A DNA stretch of 64,000 nt from Beijerinckiaceae bacterium (GCA_009773635.1 WSYC01000006.1:274720-338719), one strand, 5' to 3'; numbered from the stretch's first letter, positions 19,350-30,939 are shown. Numbers and translations are program-made. Notes: generated from the letters alone by a model not told the origin.

Positions 19350-19775
19350 TTAAAGGCTCATCGCGGCGGCGTTGAGCAACCCGCTCGCGATCGAGCCTGC
19401 CGCCAGCAAGGTGCCGGCAGCCAGGGTGTTGGATTCGATCTTCTCTGTCAGGCCCGGCACCATCACCCGGATGAGGACATAGGCCAGAAGCTGGACCACA
19501 AAGGCAGCAAAACCCCAGATCAGCATATCCGGGATGCTCACCGCCTGCGCCATCGCTTTGGCGAGCGGGATGACGAAGCCAATCATCGTGCCCGAGAGGG
19601 CAACGCTTGCGGTGATGTTCCCTTCGCGGATCAGCGCGAGTTCGTCATGCGTCGTGATCTTGATGTAGGCGACCAGGAACAGCGCCAGCAGCGCCACCGC
19701 CACGACGAGATACAGGAAGAAATGCGGCACACCAAGAAGGGAAGTCATCACAACCGAGCCCGCTTCCATCATCAT
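19350..19775 (-). CDS. DUF350 (YjfL-like) membrane protein
   Basis: 141 residues with four hydrophobic segments forming two repeats, and the family pattern ALIREGNITASVALSGTMIGFVIPLA. Three ATG codons lie in a row; the first, at 19775, has a GGGAGG ribosome binding site 5 bp away. First gene of the DUF350 - DUF1190 - ATP-grasp unit (31 bp to the next gene). Function unknown; its conserved association with the ligase suggests an inner-membrane partner. Confidence 0.9.
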   Translation of the reverse strand: MMMEAGSVVMTSLLGVPHFFLYLVVAVALLALFLVAYIKITTHDELALIREGNITASVALSGTMIGFVIPLAKAMAQAVSIPDMLIWGFAAFVVQLLAYVLIRVMVPGLTEKIESNTLAAGTLLAAGSIASGLLNAAAMSL

Positions 19776-19883
19776 TCATCCTCCCGAAGATGTCGGAGGA
19801 TGCCTCAGGATCGGGCGGAAGGAAAGCGGATGTTCTTCCTGTGCACTGTGCGCTGACGCACAGCACCGGGGACACTATGGTGC

Positions 19884-21524
<1,641 letters not shown>

Positions 21525-21550
21525 TTAGCTGTAACGGTTTGATTCGCGCA

Positions 21551-21586
21551 AAAGAAAAAGCGCCATCCACAAGTCGATGGCGCTTT
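21551..21586 (-). terminator. Rho-independent terminator downstream of secG
   Basis: On the minus strand AAAGCGCCATC and GATGGCGCTTT form a perfect 11-bp stem around an 8-nt loop, followed by TTCTTTT. It lies after the secG stop (21611) and before pyrG. Confidence 0.85.
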
Positions 21587-21610
21587 CCGGTCTATGGGCC
21601 GGTGGAAGGC

Positions 21611-21970
21611 TTACGGTTTGGGCGCGGTGCCGCCCTGAATCTGCTTGAGCTGGTCAAGCACATTCGGTGCGCCGGCGGGCGCCGCAGGGGCATTCTGTGT
21701 CGTCGGCGGCGGCGGAGCGGCGTTGTCGAGCGGCGAGGACGGCGCCCGGCCGCGCGCGGCGACGATCGCGAGGAGCAGCGATGTGACGAAGAAGGCCGTG
21801 CCGAGAATGGCGGTCGCGCGTGTCAGCAGGTTGGCCTGCCCGCGCCCGGTCATGAATCCCGACGGGCTGGAGCCCATGCCGAGGCCGCCACCTTCGGAGC
21901 GTTGCAGCAGCACCACGCCGCAGAGCGCGATGACAATCAGCAGATGAACGACAATCAGAACGGTTTCCAT
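21611..21970 (-). CDS. secG: Preprotein translocase subunit SecG
   Basis: 119 residues: two membrane helices (about 3-20 and 55-75) separated by the family loop LLQRSEGGGLGMGSSPSGFM, then an Ala/Pro tail. A small inner-membrane component of SecYEG that eases SecA-driven translocation. Its position beside tpiA and pyrG is the usual one. Confidence 0.95.
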   Translation of the reverse strand: METVLIVVHLLIVIALCGVVLLQRSEGGGLGMGSSPSGFMTGRGQANLLTRATAILGTAFFVTSLLLAIVAARGRAPSSPLDNAAPPPPTTQNAPAAPAGAPNVLDQLKQIQGGTAPKP

Positions 21971-22005
21971 GGAAGCCTACGTTTTATCCGGCAGCGGAAG
22001 GGATT

Positions 22006-22049
22006 GAACGGGCTCATAGCCCGAAAGATCGGGCATGGCTAGCCCGTTC
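22006..22049 (-). other. 44-nt imperfect hairpin between the MFS gene and secG
   Basis: GAACGGGCT at the left pairs with AGCCCGTTC at the right, and the inner CATAGCCCGA pairs with TCGGGCATG around an AAGA loop. It lies in the secG leader, after the MFS stop. No T run follows on the minus strand, so it may be an mRNA stabiliser, a leader structure or a weak terminator. Confidence 0.5.
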
Positions 22050-22076
22050 GCAAGTCTCCGTCCGGGAGATTACCCC

Positions 22077-23312
22077 TCAAAGGGATGGATCGGGGCGCTG
22101 GAGCCTCAGGAAGGTGAGAAAGGCGATCCCCGCGAGTGCTGCGAGCGTTGCAACCGCCGTTCCCATCCCGAGATGCGTTGCGATGGTCGCAAAAGCGACA
22201 GGCGCGCCCGCGTTGACGAAAAACCGGAGCCCTGTCACCCGGCCGACGAGCGTCGCGTATCCGTTCGGGCCGAACAGCAGCAGCGGTACCGTTCCGCGCG
22301 CAATTGTGATCAGCCCCTGGCTGACCCCGTACAGCGCCGCGAAGACGACCGCGACAACCGGTGAGCCGGAGCCAACCAGCAGGATCAGAAGGCAGGCTGT
22401 CAGGGTCCCAAGCGCGATACGCCCGGTGACGAGCGCATCGAACCGCTGGCCGAAGGCCATTTCGACAATACGGGAAGCAACCTGCGCCGGGCCCATCACC
22501 ATCGCGATCAAGGCGGCGGTTTCGGCCGGAAAGCCCTCGTTCTCGATGATCCTGAGCATGTGGACCGGGATCGAGGCATAGGCGAGGCCCGATACACAGA
22601 TCACGATGGTGTAGAGCAGGATGGCGCGCTGGCGTGCCGCGCCCTGCAGGCTCGGAGCATCCGGTGGCGACGCTGCATCGCCCGGCCCGGCGGAGGCCAG
22701 TGGTTTGGCCGCTTTCAACACGAACCAGTGCAGCGGTGCGGCAATCGCGAGATGGCTGAGTGCGAAGAGCAACAAGGTGCCGCGCCAGCCGAACCGGCTT
22801 TCAAGCCACAGGGTCAGCGGCCAGAAAATCGTCGATGCAAATCCGGCGATCAGCGTGATCGAGGTGATCCGCTGGCGCGCGTTGTGGCGATGGATCTGAG
22901 TGAGCCCGGCAAACGCGGATTCATAGACCACAAAACAGGTCGCGATCTCCATGAGGATGATGCTGACCCCGAACACCGGAAGCGATGGTGCCCAGGCGCA
23001 GAACAGCAGCGCAACCGTGGCGCCGAGGGACCCGCCCGCCATGACAATCCGCGCACCGTGGGCATCCAGCAAGCGCCCGACAAGCGGCGCCACGAAACCG
23101 CCGAGCAGCAGACCGACCGAGAAGATGCCGAAGAAGGCGTCGAGCCCGATGTTGAAATCCCGGGCGATTGTGGGTGCCAGCACGCCGTAGGCGTAATACA
23201 GCGATCCGTAGGCCAGCGTCTGCGTCGCGCCCAACGCCAGAACCGGCCCTTCACTGAACCCGGCCAGGACGGAGCGAAGCAGGCCGGGGGATTCATCAGA
23301 CAAATCTGGCAC
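22077..23312 (-). CDS. MFS transporter
   Basis: 411 residues with about 12 membrane segments and the MFS loop 2-3 motif GGFVAPLVGRLLDAHGAR. Begins with GTG at 23312. It resembles the monocarboxylate/oxalate-type major facilitators in its long first loop and SLYYAYGVLAPTIARDF start, but the substrate is not predictable. It is interposed between secG and tpiA, which are often adjacent in related genomes. Confidence 0.88.
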   Translation of the reverse strand: MPDLSDESPGLLRSVLAGFSEGPVLALGATQTLAYGSLYYAYGVLAPTIARDFNIGLDAFFGIFSVGLLLGGFVAPLVGRLLDAHGARIVMAGGSLGATVALLFCAWAPSLPVFGVSIILMEIATCFVVYESAFAGLTQIHRHNARQRITSITLIAGFASTIFWPLTLWLESRFGWRGTLLLFALSHLAIAAPLHWFVLKAAKPLASAGPGDAASPPDAPSLQGAARQRAILLYTIVICVSGLAYASIPVHMLRIIENEGFPAETAALIAMVMGPAQVASRIVEMAFGQRFDALVTGRIALGTLTACLLILLVGSGSPVVAVVFAALYGVSQGLITIARGTVPLLLFGPNGYATLVGRVTGLRFFVNAGAPVAFATIATHLGMGTAVATLAALAGIAFLTFLRLQRPDPSL

Positions 23313-23401
23313 TCCTGAGCACCGGGTGCTCGTATCGGCGCAGGGTGTCGGCTATGTGACAGCGCATTCTTGTCTCTCAGGCCGCTCGGCCTCGATCATT
23401 G

Positions 23402-24151
23402 TTACGCCGCTTCGACGATCCCCATGAAATCGACAGCCTTGAGCGAGGCGCCGCCGACGAGCGCGCCATCGACATCCGCCAGCGCCAGAATTTCTTTGGC
23501 ATTCGAGGGCTTCACCGAACCGCCGTAGAGGATGCGGGTTTTTGCCGCCGTTTCCTTGCCCAGAAGTCGCGCCAGCGTCTTCCTGATATCGGCGTGGATT
23601 TCGGCGATGTCGGCGATGGTGGGCGTGAGTCCGGTGCCGATCGCCCAGACAGGCTCATAGGCGATGACGATCTGATCGGCGCTCACGCCGGCGGGAACGG
23701 AGCCCTTGACCTGCTTCTGCACGACGGAGAGTGCCTTGCCGGCCTCGCGCTGGGCGCGGGTTTCGCCGACGCAGATGATCGCGAGCATGGCCTGCCCGAT
23801 CACGGCTTCGGCCTTGGCCTTCACATCGGCATCGGTTTCGCCGTGGTCGGCGCGGCGCTCGGAATGGCCGACGATGACGGCACTCGCGCCGCCGTCGAAC
23901 AGCATTTCAGCCGAGAGATCACCCGTATGCGCGCCGGAAGCTTTCGCGTGGCAATCCTGCGCGCCGACCTTGATCCCCGAGCCGAGCGCCGAGGCGGCGG
24001 CCGGGAACAGCAGCGTCACCGGTGGGCAGATCAGCATCTCGACCCTGGCCCGCAGGACCGGGGTATAGGCGCGTGCCATCATGGAGAGTTCCAGCAGGCT
24101 CGCGCGCAACCCGTTCATCTTCCAGTTGCCGGCGACGAGGGGTTTGCGCAT
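23402..24151 (-). CDS. tpiA: Triosephosphate isomerase
   Basis: 249 residues from the ATG at 24151, which follows an AGGAG ribosome binding site. Active-site residues visible: Asn/Lys in GNWKMNG (Lys11), His in VGHSERR, and the catalytic Glu in [10 protein letters not shown]; the phosphate loop YGGSVKPSN is also present. Normal length; divergent from ppiD. Confidence 0.97.
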   Translation of the reverse strand: MRKPLVAGNWKMNGLRASLLELSMMARAYTPVLRARVEMLICPPVTLLFPAAASALGSGIKVGAQDCHAKASGAHTGDLSAEMLFDGGASAVIVGHSERRADHGETDADVKAKAEAVIGQAMLAIICVGETRAQREAGKALSVVQKQVKGSVPAGVSADQIVIAYEPVWAIGTGLTPTIADIAEIHADIRKTLARLLGKETAAKTRILYGGSVKPSNAKEILALADVDGALVGGASLKAVDFMGIVEAA

Positions 24152-24378
24152 GGGAATCTCCTGGTTGAAATGCGGATTTGCAGCGCGACTAGCATGGCGC
24201 GCGGGTGGCTTCAATGCGAGGAAGCGGTGCCGGTGAGGCTATCAACCGCCCTCTCCCGCGCGCGGCGCAAAAGCGTGGCTTCCCGGACGCAAAAGCTTGC
24301 CTTCGCGGGCACCCCTGCCTATGGTCCCGCGCCAAACGCCTGAGAATTCCACGCCAATTCATGAGCTCCTGAACCGCC

Positions 24379-26304
24379 ATGCTGAATGCCATCCGTGTCG
24401 CCTCCTCCAAATGGCTGGGTCGCCTGGTCCTCTCCGTGATCATGGGCGTGCTCATCATCTCGTTCGCGATCTGGGGGATCGGCGATATTTTCCGGGGCGG
24501 CGTGAACCGTACGGCCGCGAGCGTTGGCTCAACGAGCATCGGCGCGGAAGAGTTCCGCACCACCTTCAACAACGAGCTGCGCCGCATCCAGCAGCAGACG
24601 CGGCGCCCGGTCACGACCGAACAGGCGCGCGCCTTCGGGCTCGACCGCGAGGTGCTCAACCGCACGATCGACGAGGCGGCGCTGAACCAGAAGGCACGTG
24701 CGCTCGGCCTGGCGGTCGATCAGCCCACCATCGTGCGCTCGATCACCGAAGCGCCGGATTTCAAGATCGGCGGCATGTTCGATCGCAACCGCCTCGCCGA
24801 AGCGCTCCAGCAGGCCGGGCTGTCGGAGGCGCAGTTCGTCAAGCAGCAGGGCGATCTCGTCGTCCGGCTCCAGCTCCTCAACGGGCTGGTCGGCGGATTG
24901 CCGGGCTCGGAAACGCTCGCGCGGGCGATTCACCAGTTCCGCAATGAGGAGCGCAACCTCGATGTTATCGTCGTGCCGGTGGACAAGGCTGCGGCCCCCG
25001 CCGAGCCCGATGAGGCCGCGCTGAAGACCTTCTATGAAGAACGCAAGGCCGAGTTCCGCACGGTCGAGACGCGCAAGGTGACGCTGATCCAGGCGGGGCC
25101 GGCGGATTTCGCCGCAGGCTTGACGATCACCGAGACCGACCTCAAGGCCTATTACGATCGGCAGCTGGCTGCCGGTCGCTTCGGCTCGCCCGAGCGGCGG
25201 CAGGCGCAGCGCGTCCTGTTTGATACCGAAGCCGAGGCAAAAGCGGCGGCGGAGAAGGTCGCGGCCGGCACGCCGTTCGAGGCGCTGCTGATCGAGAAGA
25301 AACTCAACGAAAAGGATGTCGATCTTGGCCTCAAGAGCGCGGCGGAAATCGGCGATCCGGCGTTGCGCACGGCGATTTTCGCCACGCAGGAAGGCCGGAT
25401 CACAGCGCCGATCAAGGATGCTTTCGGCTTTGTGCTCGTGCGGGTTCTCAAGGTCGAGCCGGCCAAGATCACGCCGTTCGAAACCGTTCGCGGCCAGATC
25501 GAGGGGGACACCCGCGCCGACAAGCTCCAGCGTGACCCGACCATTCGCTCCAAGCTCGATGTGATCTTCAAGACGATCGAGGAGGCCCGCACCTCCGGCA
25601 AGAGCCTTGCGGAGGCTGCGACAGCAGCGGGAATCGCGCCGGTCATGCTGCCGGCGGTCGACAAGCAGGGTGGCGACGGCGTCGGCGGCCGCGTCGCGCT
25701 GCCGGGCGGGACGGATGTGCTCAATGCGATCTTCGCCTCCGATATCGGTCTTGACAACGAGCCGGTCCAGACCCGCGACGGTGGCCATATCTGGTACGAG
25801 GTCAACGGCGTCGAACCGGCGCGCGACAAGGCCTTTGAGGAGGTCAAGGATCAGGTCAAGGCGCGGCTTGTCGCCGACCGGCGCGACAAGGCGCTGGCGG
25901 AATGGCTGACCGGTTTCGTCAAGAAGATCGATGAGGGCGCGACGCTTGCTTCGATCTCGGCCGAGCTGGGCATTCCGGTCCAGCGTCTCACCGGCCTCAA
26001 GCGGAATGCCCGCGATGCCGTGCTCGGCCAGTCTGGTGTCGAGCGTGCCTTCGCCGGTCCCGTCGGCAAGCCGGTCAGCGCGCTCGCGGCCGATGGTGTC
26101 AGCCGCGTTCTCATCGTGCCGGTGGCAACAAGCCTCCTGCCCTATGATGCTGCGGCGGACGAGAAGTCGGGGCTTGGTCGGCAGATCGCGCAGGGCATGG
26201 CGGACGACATGATGGCGCAATATACGGCCGGTCTGAAGAAGACGCTCGGCGTTTCCATCAATCAGGCGGTCGTCAACCAGGCGCTCGGCCAGTCGACGAA
26301 CTGA
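24379..26304 (+). CDS. ppiD: Periplasmic folding chaperone / peptidyl-prolyl isomerase PpiD
   Basis: 641 residues: a short cytoplasmic tail, one N-terminal membrane anchor (about 14-37, LVLSVIMGVLIISFAIWGIGDIF), a SurA-N-like helical domain (about 40-165), and a parvulin-type rotamase segment near 270-365 (RQAQRVLFDTEAEAKAAAEKV...FGFVLVRVLKVEP). Assists folding of exported proteins at the Sec exit. Only two bases separate its stop from the trpE ATG, so the two are probably cotranscribed, an order seen in other Hyphomicrobiales. Confidence 0.93.
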   Translation: MLNAIRVASSKWLGRLVLSVIMGVLIISFAIWGIGDIFRGGVNRTAASVGSTSIGAEEFRTTFNNELRRIQQQTRRPVTTEQARAFGLDREVLNRTIDEAALNQKARALGLAVDQPTIVRSITEAPDFKIGGMFDRNRLAEALQQAGLSEAQFVKQQGDLVVRLQLLNGLVGGLPGSETLARAIHQFRNEERNLDVIVVPVDKAAAPAEPDEAALKTFYEERKAEFRTVETRKVTLIQAGPADFAAGLTITETDLKAYYDRQLAAGRFGSPERRQAQRVLFDTEAEAKAAAEKVAAGTPFEALLIEKKLNEKDVDLGLKSAAEIGDPALRTAIFATQEGRITAPIKDAFGFVLVRVLKVEPAKITPFETVRGQIEGDTRADKLQRDPTIRSKLDVIFKTIEEARTSGKSLAEAATAAGIAPVMLPAVDKQGGDGVGGRVALPGGTDVLNAIFASDIGLDNEPVQTRDGGHIWYEVNGVEPARDKAFEEVKDQVKARLVADRRDKALAEWLTGFVKKIDEGATLASISAELGIPVQRLTGLKRNARDAVLGQSGVERAFAGPVGKPVSALAADGVSRVLIVPVATSLLPYDAAADEKSGLGRQIAQGMADDMMAQYTAGLKKTLGVSINQAVVNQALGQSTN

Positions 26305-26306
26305 CG

Positions 26307-27830
26307 ATGCCGGTCGAACCCGCCTTCGATGTTTTCGAGCAGCGCTTTGGCGCTGGTGAGGCGCAATGCCTCGCGATGCGGCTGGTCGCGGATCTCGAAA
26401 CGCCGGTTTCGGCGTATCTGAAATTGAAAGCCCTTGCCGGCACCGGGCCGAGCTTCCTGCTCGAATCGGTGGAAGGCGGCGCGGTTCGTGGCCGGTATTC
26501 CATCATCGGCCTCCTGCCCGATCTGACGTGGCGCTGCGCTGGCGATCGCACCGAGATCACGCGTGGCGGAAAGACGGAAACCCTCGCCGGCAAGCCGCTC
26601 GATACCCTGCGCGCGTTGCTGGCGGAGAGCCGCATTCCGCATCTTGCAGGGCTGCCGCCGATGGCGAGCGGTGTCTTCGGCTTCCTCGGCTATGACATGG
26701 TCCGGCAGATGGAGCGCCTCGGCCCGGCGAAGGTCGATCCGATCGGCGTGCCCGATGCGCTGATGATCCGCCCGACCGTGCTGGTGGTGTTTGACGCCGT
26801 GAAAGACGAGATCATCGTCATGACGCCGGTCTTCCCGAAGCCCGGCGTTCTGGCAAAGGCGGCGTATGAGGCGGCGACAGACCGGCTGAACATGGTTGTT
26901 GCTGCGCTCGACGCCCCGCTAATTCACCTGGGCGCGCCGGCCGATCCCGATGCCCGCCTGCCGCAAACCGTCTCCAACACCACGCCGGACGAATACCGGG
27001 CGATGGTGGCGCAGGCGAAGGAGTATATCCTCGCCGGCGATATCTTTCAGGTCGTGCTCTCCCAACGGTTCTCGACGCCGTTCGATCTCGATGCCTTCTC
27101 GCTCTATCGGGCGCTGCGCCGGGTGAACCCCTCGCCTTACCTCTGCTATCTCGATTTTGCCGAGTTCCAGATCGTCTGCTCATCCCCGGAAATTCTGGTG
27201 AAGGTTGTGGATGATCAGAAGGGCGGGAAAAAAGTCACCATCCGCCCGATCGCCGGCACGCGGCCGCGCGGTGCGACGCCCGCCGACGACAAGCGGCTGG
27301 AGGAAGAGCTGCTGGATGATCCCAAGGAGCGCGCCGAGCACCTGATGCTGCTCGATCTTGGCCGCAACGATGTCGGGCGCGTCTCGGAAATCGGTTCGGT
27401 CGAGGTCACCGACAGCTACTTCGTCGAGCGCTACTCTCAGGTGATGCACATCGTCTCGAACGTCGAGGGCAGGCTTGATCCGCGCTTTGATGTGATCGAT
27501 GCGCTTGCGGCCGGCTTTCCGGCAGGCACGGTTTCCGGCGCGCCGAAAATCCGCGCGATGCAGATCATCGACGAGCTGGAGAAGGACAAGCGCGGGGCCT
27601 ATGCCGGCGCGATCGGCTATTTCGGGGCTGATGGCGCGATGGATACCTGCATCGTTCTGCGCACGGCGGTGGTGAAGGACGGCGTGATGCACGTGCAGGC
27701 GGGCGCCGGCATCGTTCACGATTCCGACCCCGCCTCCGAGCAGGCCGAGTGTGAGAACAAGGCCAAAGCCCTGTTTCGTGCCGCCGAGGAAGCGGTAAGG
27801 TTTGCCTCTCGTGGCAAACGCGGGCAGTGA
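26307..27830 (+). CDS. trpE: Anthranilate synthase component I
   Basis: 507 residues. The N-terminal domain carries the tryptophan feedback motif FLLESVEGG; the catalytic chorismate-binding domain shows YREMVAQ-type sequence (DEYRAMVAQAKEYI), RPIAGTRPRG, ERAEHLMLLDLGRNDVGRV and AGFPAGTVSGAPK. It makes anthranilate from chorismate using ammonia from TrpG. It is separate from trpG, not the fused TrpEG form found in some rhizobia, and a 96-bp palindrome sits between the two genes. Confidence 0.97.
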   Translation: MPVEPAFDVFEQRFGAGEAQCLAMRLVADLETPVSAYLKLKALAGTGPSFLLESVEGGAVRGRYSIIGLLPDLTWRCAGDRTEITRGGKTETLAGKPLDTLRALLAESRIPHLAGLPPMASGVFGFLGYDMVRQMERLGPAKVDPIGVPDALMIRPTVLVVFDAVKDEIIVMTPVFPKPGVLAKAAYEAATDRLNMVVAALDAPLIHLGAPADPDARLPQTVSNTTPDEYRAMVAQAKEYILAGDIFQVVLSQRFSTPFDLDAFSLYRALRRVNPSPYLCYLDFAEFQIVCSSPEILVKVVDDQKGGKKVTIRPIAGTRPRGATPADDKRLEEELLDDPKERAEHLMLLDLGRNDVGRVSEIGSVEVTDSYFVERYSQVMHIVSNVEGRLDPRFDVIDALAAGFPAGTVSGAPKIRAMQIIDELEKDKRGAYAGAIGYFGADGAMDTCIVLRTAVVKDGVMHVQAGAGIVHDSDPASEQAECENKAKALFRAAEEAVRFASRGKRGQ

Positions 27831-27835
27831 TATCC

Positions 27836-27931
27836 TGTCATTCCCGACGCGCCGAAGGTGCGGGCGGGAATCCAGAACGGGATAAGAGACTGGATTCCCG
27901 TTCAGCGGCTCTGCCGCCGCCGGGAATGACA
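27836..27931. repeat. 96-bp palindromic repeat inside the trp operon
   Basis: TGTCATTCCCG and CGGGAATGACA bound the element, with inner arms CGGGAATCCAG and CTGGATTCCCG. Same family as 17209-17329. It lies five bases after trpE and about 70 bp before trpG, so the message can fold into a long hairpin between two genes whose products are subunits of one enzyme. Confidence 0.85.
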
Positions 27932-28003
27932 CGGGAGGGGCACGTTTTTCTTGACCTCCCTCCCTGCATGCGCTTGGACTGATCGCCGTTTTCGAGGTTC
28001 CCC

Positions 28004-28600
28004 ATGCGCGTTGCCCTGATCGACAACTATGACAGCTTCACTTTCAACGTCGTGCACGCGCTGGGCGCGCATGGCGCGACGATTGACGTGATCCGCAACG
28101 ACGCGATGAGCGCCGAGGACCTGCTCGCGCGCGGGCACGAGGCCATCGTTGTCTCGCCCGGTCCGTGCACGCCAACTGAGGCCGGGATTTCGCTCGATGT
28201 CATCAGGCTTGCAGCGGGAAAAGTGCCGCTGTTCGGGGTTTGCCTCGGGCATCAGGCCATCGGGCAGGCGTTTGGCGGCAAGGTGATCCGCGCGACGCCG
28301 ATGCACGGCAAGATTTCCCGCGTCAGCCACGATGGCAAGGGCCTGTTCCGCGGCATCAACGGCCCGCTGGAAGTCACGCGTTACCATTCACTCGTGGTCG
28401 AGGCCGCTTCGATGCCCGAGGCGCTTCTCGCCACCGCCCGCTCCGAGGACGGGCTGGTGATGGCGCTCCAGCATCGCGCCAAGCCGATCTATGGCGTGCA
28501 GTTTCACCCCGAATCCATCGCGACCGAGCAGGGCTCCGCGATTTGCCGGAATTTCCTCACCCTCGCGCGGGAATTCAACGCCTGCACCAAAGCTGCCTGA
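28004..28600 (+). CDS. trpG: Anthranilate synthase component II (glutamine amidotransferase)
   Basis: 198 residues with the class I triad: Cys in [12 protein letters not shown], and His and Glu in [11 protein letters not shown]-terminal [13 protein letters not shown] and SPGPCTP are diagnostic of TrpG/PabA. Releases ammonia for TrpE. It could also serve aminodeoxychorismate synthase, as no separate pabA is visible. trpD follows after 10 bp. Confidence 0.95.
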   Translation: MRVALIDNYDSFTFNVVHALGAHGATIDVIRNDAMSAEDLLARGHEAIVVSPGPCTPTEAGISLDVIRLAAGKVPLFGVCLGHQAIGQAFGGKVIRATPMHGKISRVSHDGKGLFRGINGPLEVTRYHSLVVEAASMPEALLATARSEDGLVMALQHRAKPIYGVQFHPESIATEQGSAICRNFLTLAREFNACTKAA

Positions 28601-28610
28601 GAGTAAAAAG

Positions 28611-29630
28611 ATGGACGCGTTCAAGCCGCTTATCGCCAAGGTCGCCGCCGGGCTGCCGCTTTCCGCAACCGAAGCGGAACTGGCGTTCAGCCAGATCCTC
28701 TCCGGCGAATCCACCCCGGCGCAGACGGCGGGCTTCCTGATGGCGCTGCGCGTGCGCGGCGAGAGCGTGGATGAAGTCACCGGCGCGGTCAAAGCCATGC
28801 GCGGCAAAATGCTGGCGGTGACGCCGGTTCCGGGCGCGATCGATGTCGTCGGCACGGGCGGCGATGCCTCGGGGTCGTGGAACGTTTCGACGCTCGCGGG
28901 GCTGATTGTCGCGGCTTGCGGCGTGCCGGTCACCAAGCACGGCAACCGCGCGGCCTCCTCGAAATCCGGCACAGCGGATGTGTTGCAGGCGCTGGGGGTG
29001 AAAATCGGCCTGACGCCGGCGGAAGTTTCGGCCTGCGTCGCAAAGGCCGGCTTTGCCTTCATGCTTGCACCCGCACATCACCCGGCGATGCGGCACGTCG
29101 CGCCGGTGCGAACCGAGCTCGGCACGCGGACGATTTTCAACCTGCTGGGGCCACTCTCCAACCCGGCAGGGGTGAAGCGCATCCTGCTCGGCGTTTTCGC
29201 GCCGTCCTGGCTCGAACCCATCGCCGAAACCCTGCGCGATCTCGGCACCGAGGCGGCGTGGGTCGTGCATGGCTCGGACGGGCTCGATGAAATCACCACC
29301 ACGGGACCAACCTCGGTGGTCGAACTGAAAAATGGCCAGATCCGTGCCTTCGAGATCACGCCGGAAGACGCCGGGCTGCCGCTCTCCGATCCCGAAGCCC
29401 TCAAGGGCGGGGAACCCGGCCAGAATGCCGCCGCACTGACGGCTGTGGTCGATGGCGCGAAGAACGCTTACCGCGATATCGCGGTGTTCAACGCCGCCGC
29501 CGCGCTGGTGGTCGCCGGTAAGGCCGCCGACCTGAAGGACGGCGCTGCGCAGGCCGCCGCCGCGCTCGATTCAGGCAAGGTGAAGGCCCTGCTGGCAGCG
29601 GTGGTTAAAGCCTCGAACGAGGCAGTTTGA
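28611..29630 (+). CDS. trpD: Anthranilate phosphoribosyltransferase
   Basis: 339 residues. PRPP-binding motif [20 protein letters not shown]-type loop, [12 protein letters not shown] and the anthranilate-site region [11 protein letters not shown] are present. The ATG at 28611 follows trpG by 10 bp; the open frame upstream lies within trpG. Its stop overlaps the trpC start (TGATG). Confidence 0.96.
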   Translation: MDAFKPLIAKVAAGLPLSATEAELAFSQILSGESTPAQTAGFLMALRVRGESVDEVTGAVKAMRGKMLAVTPVPGAIDVVGTGGDASGSWNVSTLAGLIVAACGVPVTKHGNRAASSKSGTADVLQALGVKIGLTPAEVSACVAKAGFAFMLAPAHHPAMRHVAPVRTELGTRTIFNLLGPLSNPAGVKRILLGVFAPSWLEPIAETLRDLGTEAAWVVHGSDGLDEITTTGPTSVVELKNGQIRAFEITPEDAGLPLSDPEALKGGEPGQNAAALTAVVDGAKNAYRDIAVFNAAAALVVAGKAADLKDGAAQAAAALDSGKVKALLAAVVKASNEAV

Positions 29631-30442
29631 TGGCTGATATTCTCAAACAGATCGAGGCGACCAAGCGCGAGGAAATCGCTGCCGCGAAGGCGCGGGTTTC
29701 CGAGGCCGAGCTGAGGCGCCGCGCGGCGGATGCCGATGCGCCGCGTGGGTTCACAAGAGCCATCGAGAAGACGCTGGGAGACAAGCTTTTTGCGCTGATC
29801 GCCGAGATCAAGAAGGCGAGTCCGTCCAAGGGGTTGATCCGCGCGGACTTCGATCCACCTGCCCTCGCCCGTGCCTATACCGAGGGCGGCGCAACCTGCC
29901 TCTCGGTGCTGACCGATACACCGTATTTTCAGGGCGCACCGGAATATCTTGTCGCGGCACGCGCCAGCACAACCCTTCCGGTGATCCGCAAGGATTTCCT
30001 GTTCGAGCCCTATCAGGTCTATGAGGCGCGGGCGATGGGCGCGGACTGCATCCTCGTCATCATGGCCTCGGTGGATGATGCCATGGCGCTCGAACTCACC
30101 CAATGCGCTGAAAGCCTCGGCATGGATGCTCTGATTGAGGTGCACGACGCCGAGGAACTCGAACGGGCGCTGAAGCTTCCTTCGCGCCTTGTCGGCATCA
30201 ACAACCGTAACTTGCGGACCTTCGAGGTCAGCCTTGAGGTTTCCGAAGTGCTCGCGCCGAAAATCCCGGCGGACCGGATCATCGTTGGTGAAAGCGGCAT
30301 CTTCACGCATGATGATTGCATCAGGCTCGCCAAATCGCGCATTTCCACCTTCCTTGTCGGTGAAAGCCTGATGCGCAAGGATGATGTTGCCGCCGCGACG
30401 CGCGCGCTGCTCGGGTTTGATGCGGCCGGGGAAGCTGCATGA
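29630..30442 (+). CDS. trpC: Indole-3-glycerol phosphate synthase
   Basis: 270 residues, stand-alone TrpC. Motifs: [17 protein letters not shown], the catalytic Lys in [20 protein letters not shown]-type strand, [10 protein letters not shown] and [11 protein letters not shown]. The ATG overlaps the trpD stop and the gene ends in an ATGA overlap with moaC, so the trp genes run straight into molybdenum-cofactor genes. Confidence 0.97.
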   Translation: MADILKQIEATKREEIAAAKARVSEAELRRRAADADAPRGFTRAIEKTLGDKLFALIAEIKKASPSKGLIRADFDPPALARAYTEGGATCLSVLTDTPYFQGAPEYLVAARASTTLPVIRKDFLFEPYQVYEARAMGADCILVIMASVDDAMALELTQCAESLGMDALIEVHDAEELERALKLPSRLVGINNRNLRTFEVSLEVSEVLAPKIPADRIIVGESGIFTHDDCIRLAKSRISTFLVGESLMRKDDVAAATRALLGFDAAGEAA

Positions 30443-30939
30443 GCCACCTCACCCATCTCGACGCAACCGGCGCGGCGCATATGGTCGATGTCGGCGAAAA
30501 AGCCGTCACCACCCGCGAGGCGCTGGCCGAGGGCCGCGTCGTGATGGAACGCGCGACGCTCGATCTCATCCGCTCCGGCCTTTCGAAAAAGGGTGATGTC
30601 ATTGCTGTCGCGCGCATCGCCGGCATCATGGCCGCGAAGAGGACGCATGAGCTGATCCCGCTCTGCCACCCCTTGTTGTTGACCAAGGTTTCTGTCGAAA
30701 TCGAGCCGGATGAGGCGCTGCCCGGCCTGCGCGTCCGGGCACTGGCACGCGTTTCGGGCCAGACCGGCGTCGAAATGGAGGCACTGACGGCCGTTTCCGT
30801 CGCTTGCCTCACGATTTACGATATGGCCAAAGCGGTCGATCGCGGCATGCGGATCGAGGGTATTCGCCTTCTGGAAAAATCCGGCGGCAAATCCGGTGAT
30901 TGGCGCGCCGGAACACCCAATTCGGAGCCATCAGCGTGA
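30439..30939 (+). CDS. moaC: Cyclic pyranopterin monophosphate synthase
   Basis: 166 residues. Conserved [10 protein letters not shown], the active-site LCHPL region ([12 protein letters not shown]), and [18 protein letters not shown] with the catalytic Lys/Asp of AKAVDRGM. Acts after MoaA in molybdopterin synthesis. Overlaps trpC (ATGA) and moeA (GTGA). The fdhA product in this window is a likely consumer of the cofactor. Confidence 0.97.
   Translation: MSHLTHLDATGAAHMVDVGEKAVTTREALAEGRVVMERATLDLIRSGLSKKGDVIAVARIAGIMAAKRTHELIPLCHPLLLTKVSVEIEPDEALPGLRVRALARVSGQTGVEMEALTAVSVACLTIYDMAKAVDRGMRIEGIRLLEKSGGKSGDWRAGTPNSEPSA

Noticed and set aside
22000-22060. Possible tRNA-Leu next to secG, because GTTCAATCCC occurs on the minus strand.
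   Set aside because: No acceptor or anticodon arm can be formed; the segment is explained by a hairpin.
24529-26220. A 563-codon minus-strand frame opposite ppiD, and similar long frames opposite lpdA (1978-3708), pdhC (5099-6526) and eno (10757-12391).
   Set aside because: All are mirror frames of confident genes with antisense composition and no ribosome binding site or family resemblance.
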